This document shows positions 14,434 through 17,600 of a stretch of DNA of 17,600 nucleotides, piece by piece. Both the position numbers and the translations under genes were made by a program. Under the pieces are notes generated by a model. That model saw nothing but the letters and a program-made list of their open reading frames with translations, was not told where the DNA came from and did not search any database. Each line of letters begins with the position of its first letter. Positions within the stretch are counted from its first letter, which is position 1. The DNA is taken from NCBI GenBank assembly GCA_905215115.1, contig CAJMOP010000034.1, positions 1-17,600 of the forward strand. The letters run 5' to 3'. The DNA comes from an uncultured bacterium (GTDB taxonomy: Bacteria > Actinomycetota > Coriobacteriia > Coriobacteriales > Coriobacteriaceae).

Positions 14434-15201
14434 ATGACTGAATCTGCTATTGATTACAGCAAGCAGCCCCTTGCTGTTGAGGTCAAAGACGTCACCATGA
14501 TCTTTAACATGGCGTCCGAGTCGCTTACAAACCTCAAGGAGTACTTTATTAAGCTCGCTAAGCACGAGCTGTTCTTTGAGGAATTCCGTGCACTTAAGCA
14601 CATTTCGTTTGATGTGCATCGCGGTGAGGTCGTTGGCCTTGTTGGTACTAACGGTTCCGGCAAGTCTACGATGCTCAAGATCATTGCTGGCGTTTTGGAG
14701 CCCAGCGAAGGTGAGGTTAAGGTTCACGGCAATATTGCACCGCTGATTGAGCTCGGCGCCGGCTTTGACCCGGAGCTTACAGCACGTGAGAACATCTATC
14801 TGAACGGTGCGCTGCTTGGTTATACCAAGGAGTTTATCGACGCTAGCTTTGACGAGATCATTGAGTTCGCCGAGCTCAAAGACTTCGTTGACATGCCGCT
14901 GAAGAATTTCTCTTCGGGTATGGTCGCACGCATTGCCTTTGCTATCGCCACGATTACAGAGCCCGATATCCTCATCGTCGATGAGACGCTTTCTGTTGGC
15001 GATGTCTTTTTCCAGCAGAAGTGCGAGCGCCGTATTCAGCACTTTATCGAGAGCGGCGACGTCACGGTTTTGTTCGTTTCTCACTCCATGGAGCAGGTTG
15101 AGCGTATTTGCCAGCGTGCTGTATGGATCGAGAAGGGCGACCTGCGCATGGATGGACCCGTGGACGAGGTCTGCAAGGCATACCACGACCAGTTCAAGTA
15201 G
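14434..15201 (+). CDS. wzt: Polysaccharide ABC exporter, ATPase subunit (Wzt/TagH type, no C-terminal sugar-binding domain)
   Basis: A 255-residue ATPase that powers export with the permease just upstream. It shows the Walker A loop GTNGSGKST (71-79), the family-typical LIELGAGFDPELTARENI (104-121), the signature FSSGM (159-163) in place of LSGGQ, Walker B ILIVDE (179-184) and the H-loop FVSHS (H217). The product stops soon after the nucleotide-binding domain. It lacks the ~150-200-residue carbohydrate-binding C-terminal domain of E. coli O9a-type Wzt, and resembles the short Wzt of the Klebsiella O2a galactan I type and mycobacterial Rv3781. Export should then not depend on recognising a terminal cap. 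ATG 14434 has AAGGAG at 14420-14425; a GTG at 14425 overlaps this ribosome site and is unlikely. A tRNA gene follows after 53 bases. Confidence 0.93.
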   Translation: MTESAIDYSKQPLAVEVKDVTMIFNMASESLTNLKEYFIKLAKHELFFEEFRALKHISFDVHRGEVVGLVGTNGSGKSTMLKIIAGVLEPSEGEVKVHGNIAPLIELGAGFDPELTARENIYLNGALLGYTKEFIDASFDEIIEFAELKDFVDMPLKNFSSGMVARIAFAIATITEPDILIVDETLSVGDVFFQQKCERRIQHFIESGDVTVLFVSHSMEQVERICQRAVWIEKGDLRMDGPVDEVCKAYHDQFK

Positions 15202-15203
15202 GT

Positions 15204-15209
15204 TATAAT
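15204..15209 (+). promoter_or_regulatory. Possible -10 box of the tRNA-Arg gene
   Basis: A perfect TATAAT lies immediately after the ATPase stop codon and 46 bases before the tRNA. No clear -35 is visible within the end of the coding region, so the tRNA could also be read from the ABC operon. Confidence 0.35.
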
Positions 15210-15254
15210 TTATTGGCCGTGCGAACTTGTACCCGCTTGGACGCGCGGTTATAT

Positions 15255-15331
15255 GCTCCATTAGCTCAGTTGGATAGAGCAGGGGACTTCTAATCCCAAG
15301 GTCGACGGTTCGAATCCGCCATGGAGCACCA
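15255..15331 (+). tRNA. tRNA-Arg (anticodon UCU)
   Basis: A cloverleaf can be drawn. The acceptor stem GCTCCAT pairs with ATGGAGC. The D arm is GCTC-AGTTGGATA-GAGC. The anticodon loop CTTCTAA, with anticodon TCT, reads AGA as arginine. The T loop is TTCGAAT. Discriminator A and CCA are encoded (15328-15331). The T stem has one A-C mismatch and the anticodon stem opens with a G-A pair. A strong terminator follows 14 bases later. Confidence 0.95.
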
Positions 15332-15344
15332 ATAGAGTTTTTGA

Positions 15345-15376
15345 AGACCCGGTATAATGCCGGGTCTTTGCTTTTT
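15345..15376 (+). terminator. Rho-independent terminator of tRNA-Arg
   Basis: Bases 15345-15353 pair with 15359-15367 in a nine-bp GC-rich stem with an ATAAT loop, followed by a TTTGCTTTTT tract on the plus strand. It ends the tRNA transcript and any read-through from the ABC operon. Confidence 0.88.
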
Positions 15377-15410
15377 GGGACGCGTGCGCGTGCAGTGCTC
15401 CCTCAACAAT

Positions 15411-15441
15411 AAGTCCGGTGCAGCGATGCTGCACCGGACTT
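15411..15441. terminator. Second hairpin, terminator of glf on the minus strand
   Basis: A perfect 13-bp stem (15411-15423 with 15429-15441) has a five-base CGATG loop. It lies 43 bases after the glf stop read on the minus strand, where the tail reads ATTGTTG. The plus-strand tail is only TCTAC, so it mainly serves glf. Confidence 0.7.
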
Positions 15442-15483
15442 TCTACATCCCAGAATGGCTATCAGCCTTTGGCTGTTGGGCTC

Positions 15484-16608
15484 TTACGCCTCAGCCGGCT
15501 CCACGCCCAGTTCGTTGCGGACAAGCTCGAAGGCCGCGGCGATGGCCTTGTCCATGTCGTAGTACTTGTAGCCGCCCAGGCGACCGGCGAAGACCACGTC
15601 GCCCTCCTGCGCCGCCAGCTCCTCGTACTGCCTGTACAGGGCCTCGTTCCTGGCGTCGTTGATGGGGTAGTAGGGCTCGTCGCCGGGCTTCCAGTCCGCC
15701 GGGTACTCGCGCGTGATGACGCTCTTCTCCTGCGTGCCGAACTCGAAGTGCTTGTGCTCGATGATGCGCGTGTAGGGGACCTCGCGCTCGGTGTAGTTGA
15801 CCACGGCAACGCCCTGGTGGTCCTGCTCGTCGAGTGTCTCGGTCTCAAAGCGCAGGCTGCGGTACTCGAGCGTGCCCAGCTTGAAGTCGTAGAACGCGTC
15901 GATGGGGCCGCAGTAGATCGTCTTGGCGGCGATGTCGGGCTCGGCGGCGGCCAGCTCCTTGTACTCCACGCCGCAGCGCACCTCGACGCCCTCGAGCATG
16001 TTGGCGACCATCTTGGTGTAGCCGCCCATGGGGATGCCTTGGTAGCGGTCGTTGAAGTAGTTGTTGTCGTAGGTGAAGCGGCAGGGGAGGCGCTTGATGA
16101 TGCTTGCGGGCAGGTCCTTGCAATCACGGCCCCACTGCTTCTCGGTGTAGCCCTTCACGAGTGTCTCGAAGATGTCGCGGCCGACGAGCGACAGCGCCTG
16201 CTCCTCGAGGTTCTGCGGCTCTCCGATGTTCTCGGCGGCCACCTGCTCGGCAATCTTGGCCTTGGCGTCTGCTGGCGTGACGACGCCCGGCCACATCTTG
16301 GCGAAGGTGTTCATGTTGAAGGGCATGTTGTACATGTTGCCGTGGAAGTTGGCTACCGGCGAGTTGACGTAATTATTGAACTCGGCGAAGCGGTTGACGT
16401 AGTCCCAGACGTCCTTCATGGAGGTGTGGAAGATGTGGGCGCCGTAACGGTGGACCTGGATGCCCTCGACGTCCTCGGTGTAGATGTTGCCGGCGATGTG
16501 GTCGCGGCGGTCGATGACCAGGACCGACTTGCCGGCGCGCTTGGCGGCGTTGGCGAAGACGGCGCCAGAGAGGCCGGCGCCGACGACTAGGTAATCGTAC
16601 TGGGACAT
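15484..16608 (-). CDS. glf: UDP-galactopyranose mutase
   Basis: This flavoenzyme interconverts UDP-galactopyranose and UDP-galactofuranose in the cytoplasm and so supplies the donor for the GlfT2-like transferases in the same window. The 374-residue product is close to the ~370 of bacterial Glf. Seen: the FAD-binding start YLVVGAGLSGAVFAN (6-20), the D of VIDRR (31-35), HRYGAHIFHT (53-62) of the active site, NMYNMPFNMNTF (91-102), YTEKQWG and, near the end, the FAD-binding FAGRLGGYKYYDMD. ATG 16608 is chosen over a longer frame because AAAGGAG sits eight bases upstream and the flavin fold starts directly after it. It is 78 bases downstream of aroQ on the same strand; I see no convincing promoter in that gap. 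GC-rich (37 of bases 15541-15600) and so part of the conserved right flank. Loss of this gene would be expected to abolish galactofuranose in the cell. Confidence 0.97.
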   Translation of the reverse strand: MSQYDYLVVGAGLSGAVFANAAKRAGKSVLVIDRRDHIAGNIYTEDVEGIQVHRYGAHIFHTSMKDVWDYVNRFAEFNNYVNSPVANFHGNMYNMPFNMNTFAKMWPGVVTPADAKAKIAEQVAAENIGEPQNLEEQALSLVGRDIFETLVKGYTEKQWGRDCKDLPASIIKRLPCRFTYDNNYFNDRYQGIPMGGYTKMVANMLEGVEVRCGVEYKELAAAEPDIAAKTIYCGPIDAFYDFKLGTLEYRSLRFETETLDEQDHQGVAVVNYTEREVPYTRIIEHKHFEFGTQEKSVITREYPADWKPGDEPYYPINDARNEALYRQYEELAAQEGDVVFAGRLGGYKYYDMDKAIAAAFELVRNELGVEPAEA

Positions 16609-16686
16609 GGATATGCTCCTTTGTATGTCAATTGGACAGCTACTTAAGCTTTGGGACAAACAAACCTAATTATTTAGTCCCATGGA

Positions 16687-17124
16687 TTAGTGTAGCAGAT
16701 ACTCTTTCAGCAGCTCCAGCGCGTGGGCGTAGCCCATCAGGCCTTCGCCGGTGATGGTGGCGAAGCAGGCCAGGCGGGCGTAGCTTACCTGGCGGAAGTC
16801 CTCGCGGGTCTCGACGGCGCTTATGTGGACCTCCACGGCGGGGATGGCGACGGCCTTGAGGGCGTCGAGGATCGCGACGCTCGTGTGCGTGTAAGCCGCC
16901 GGGTTGATGACGATGCCGTCGACCTTGCCGTAGGCCTCCTGGATCTTGTCGACGATGCTGCCTTCGTGGTTGGACTGGAAGACCTCGACCTCGTCAAAGC
17001 CCTGCGCGGCGCCTGCCTCCTGGCAAATCTGGACCAGGTGGTCGTAGTTGTCGCTGCCATAGATGCCCGGCTCGCGAATGCCGAGCATGTTGAGGTTGGG
17101 GCCGTTGATGACGAGTGCTTTCAT
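16687..17124 (-). CDS. aroQ: Type II 3-dehydroquinate dehydratase
   Basis: This enzyme converts 3-dehydroquinate to 3-dehydroshikimate, the third step of the shikimate pathway to aromatic amino acids. The 145-residue size is typical of the type II enzyme, which forms dodecamers. Motifs: NGPNLNMLGIREPGIYG (7-23) with the catalytic Tyr22 and Arg17, FQSNHEG (49-55), INPAAYTHTS (73-82) with Asn74, and EVHIS (98-102) with the catalytic His100. RED (107-109) binds substrate. ATG 17124 has AAAGGAAG six bases upstream. Its relation to aroK, upstream on the same strand, is unusual: a 16-bp perfect hairpin almost fills the 64-base gap, leaving no room for a normal promoter after it. aroQ expression must start within or before the hairpin or depend on read-through. 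Confidence 0.97.
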   Translation of the reverse strand: MKALVINGPNLNMLGIREPGIYGSDNYDHLVQICQEAGAAQGFDEVEVFQSNHEGSIVDKIQEAYGKVDGIVINPAAYTHTSVAILDALKAVAIPAVEVHISAVETREDFRQVSYARLACFATITGEGLMGYAHALELLKEYLLH

Positions 17125-17145
17125 GGTTGCTTCCTTTGCGATTGG

Positions 17146-17186
17146 AAAACCACCACAAAGGTGCCCGTCCCCTTTGTGGTGGTTTT
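17146..17186 (-). terminator. Intercistronic terminator or attenuator between aroK and aroQ
   Basis: Bases 17146-17161 pair perfectly with 17171-17186 (16 bp) around a nine-base loop. The stem ends in GGTTTT on either strand. It begins two bases after the aroK stop codon and ends 21 bases before the aroQ start. It should stop most aroK transcripts. Confidence 0.8.
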
Positions 17187-17188
17187 GA

Positions 17189-17600
17189 TTAGAGAGCGGA
17201 TGGGAGGGTGTCGAGGAGGCCTTGGGCGGTGTTGGCGGCGCAGTCGCGTGAGTCGATGATGTAGTCGGCCCAGGAGCGGTAGCGCGGCATGCGCTGCTCG
17301 GCGAGCTTGTCGATGCCATCGCGCGCCGTGATGGGGCGGCCCTTGTGGGCGAGCTCGTCGAGCTTGCGGTTGAGCATCACAATCTGGCTGTTCTGGTGCA
17401 GCAGCTGATAGTTCTCGTCGCGCGTGACCACGCCGCCGCCGGTGGAAAGCACAAGTCCGCTGCGCTTGGAGATGTCGGCTAGAGCCGCCGTTTCCTGCTC
17501 GCGGAAGGCCGCCTCGCCGCGCCCGACGATAAAGTCGGCGCAGGGCATGCCCAGGCGCTCCTCGAGCGCACGATCCAAGTCGATGTGCTCGCGTCCGGTG
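17189..17600 (-). CDS. aroK: Shikimate kinase, 3' part
   Basis: This kinase phosphorylates shikimate at the 3-hydroxyl with ATP, the fifth step of the shikimate pathway. Only about 136 codons lie in the window, running from the right edge to the TAA at 17189-17191. The visible segment begins TGREHIDLDRALEERLG, the DLD Walker-like substrate loop. It continues with GRGEAAFREQE (shikimate and lid region), STGGGVV and GRPIT, the R-containing lid, then an R-R-x-W-A-D-Y-type C-terminal helix (RYRSWADYIIDS). The N-terminal P-loop is beyond the edge. A fusion with another shikimate-pathway domain upstream cannot be excluded from this window. The shikimate genes and glf are GC-rich and run on the minus strand; they form the right flank of the polysaccharide locus. 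Confidence 0.9.
   Translation of the reverse strand, partial: TGREHIDLDRALEERLGMPCADFIVGRGEAAFREQETAALADISKRSGLVLSTGGGVVTRDENYQLLHQNSQIVMLNRKLDELAHKGRPITARDGIDKLAEQRMPRYRSWADYIIDSRDCAANTAQGLLDTLPSAL

Noticed and set aside
14335..15261. Minus-strand open frame of 308 codons opposite the ABC ATPase
   Set aside because: The ATPase has every expected motif on the plus strand. The opposite frame shows no recognisable domain or ribosome site and is an antisense shadow.
15300..15331. Possible integrase attachment site at the tRNA 3' end
   Set aside because: I looked for a direct repeat of the tRNA 3' segment near the left edge of the cassette (about 1550-1620) and elsewhere and saw none. No integrase gene is present in the window.
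15418..16590. Long plus-strand open frame of 390 codons opposite glf
   Set aside because: It is the antisense shadow of a clear glf gene. Its composition (Val, Leu, Ala and Gly rich, low complexity) comes from reverse reading of a GC-rich gene.
16640..16686. Five-bp hairpin GGGAC/GTCCC between aroQ and glf as a terminator
   Set aside because: The stem is short, the loop is about 19 bases, and no T-tract follows on the minus strand.
1..17600. CRISPR array, insertion sequence or phage genes
   Set aside because: No regularly spaced repeats, transposase or phage structural motifs were seen on either strand.

Overview
The window looks like chromosomal DNA of a moderately GC-rich actinobacterial-lineage gut bacterium. 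My best guess is the class Coriobacteriia, Collinsella-like. This is inferred from protein character (RmlA/RmlB, Glf, AroQ, AroK, GlfT2-like proteins) and base composition, not from a database search. It is a cell-surface polysaccharide locus flanked by conserved genes.

Layout. Left edge (1-1547): GC-rich dTDP-rhamnose genes, the 3' part of rfbA and then a complete rfbB. Low-GC cassette (1615-10440): a minus-strand pair (GT2, then GT4 glycosyltransferase); a plus-strand trio (a DPM1-like GT2, a translationally coupled DUF2304-type membrane protein, and a full-length acyltransferase-3 gene destroyed by three in-frame stop codons); then a minus-strand pair (a GlfT2-like galactofuranosyltransferase and a 668-aa polytopic membrane protein of DUF6541/GT-C appearance). 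Intermediate-GC block (10610-15201): a second, divergently oriented GlfT2-like enzyme, a minus-strand polyprenyl-phosphate-type GT2 with two C-terminal membrane helices, and an O-antigen/teichoic-acid/galactan-type ABC exporter (permease plus ATPase). Right edge (15255-17600): tRNA-Arg(UCU), then GC-rich minus-strand genes glf (UDP-galactopyranose mutase), aroQ (type II dehydroquinase) and the 3' part of aroK (shikimate kinase).

How the genes may work together. Glf makes UDP-galactofuranose. The two GlfT2-like enzymes would polymerise it on a lipid-linked acceptor on the cytoplasmic face. The Wzm/Wzt-like ABC pair would export the finished chain. RfbA/RfbB feed dTDP-rhamnose, possibly for a linker or side residues. 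The GT2/GT4 enzymes, the DUF2304 partner and the polytopic protein could add or transfer other sugars, and the broken acyltransferase suggests a lost acyl decoration. This set resembles the mycobacterial galactan genes (glf, glfT1/glfT2, Rv3781/Rv3783 exporter). That parallel is the most interesting reading of the window and is an inference from motifs and gene content.

Several strong hairpins separate transcription units: 6422-6451, 12449-12491, 15345-15376, 15411-15441 and 17146-17186. Frequent strand switching and stepwise GC changes suggest the cluster was assembled from several sources between fixed flanks.
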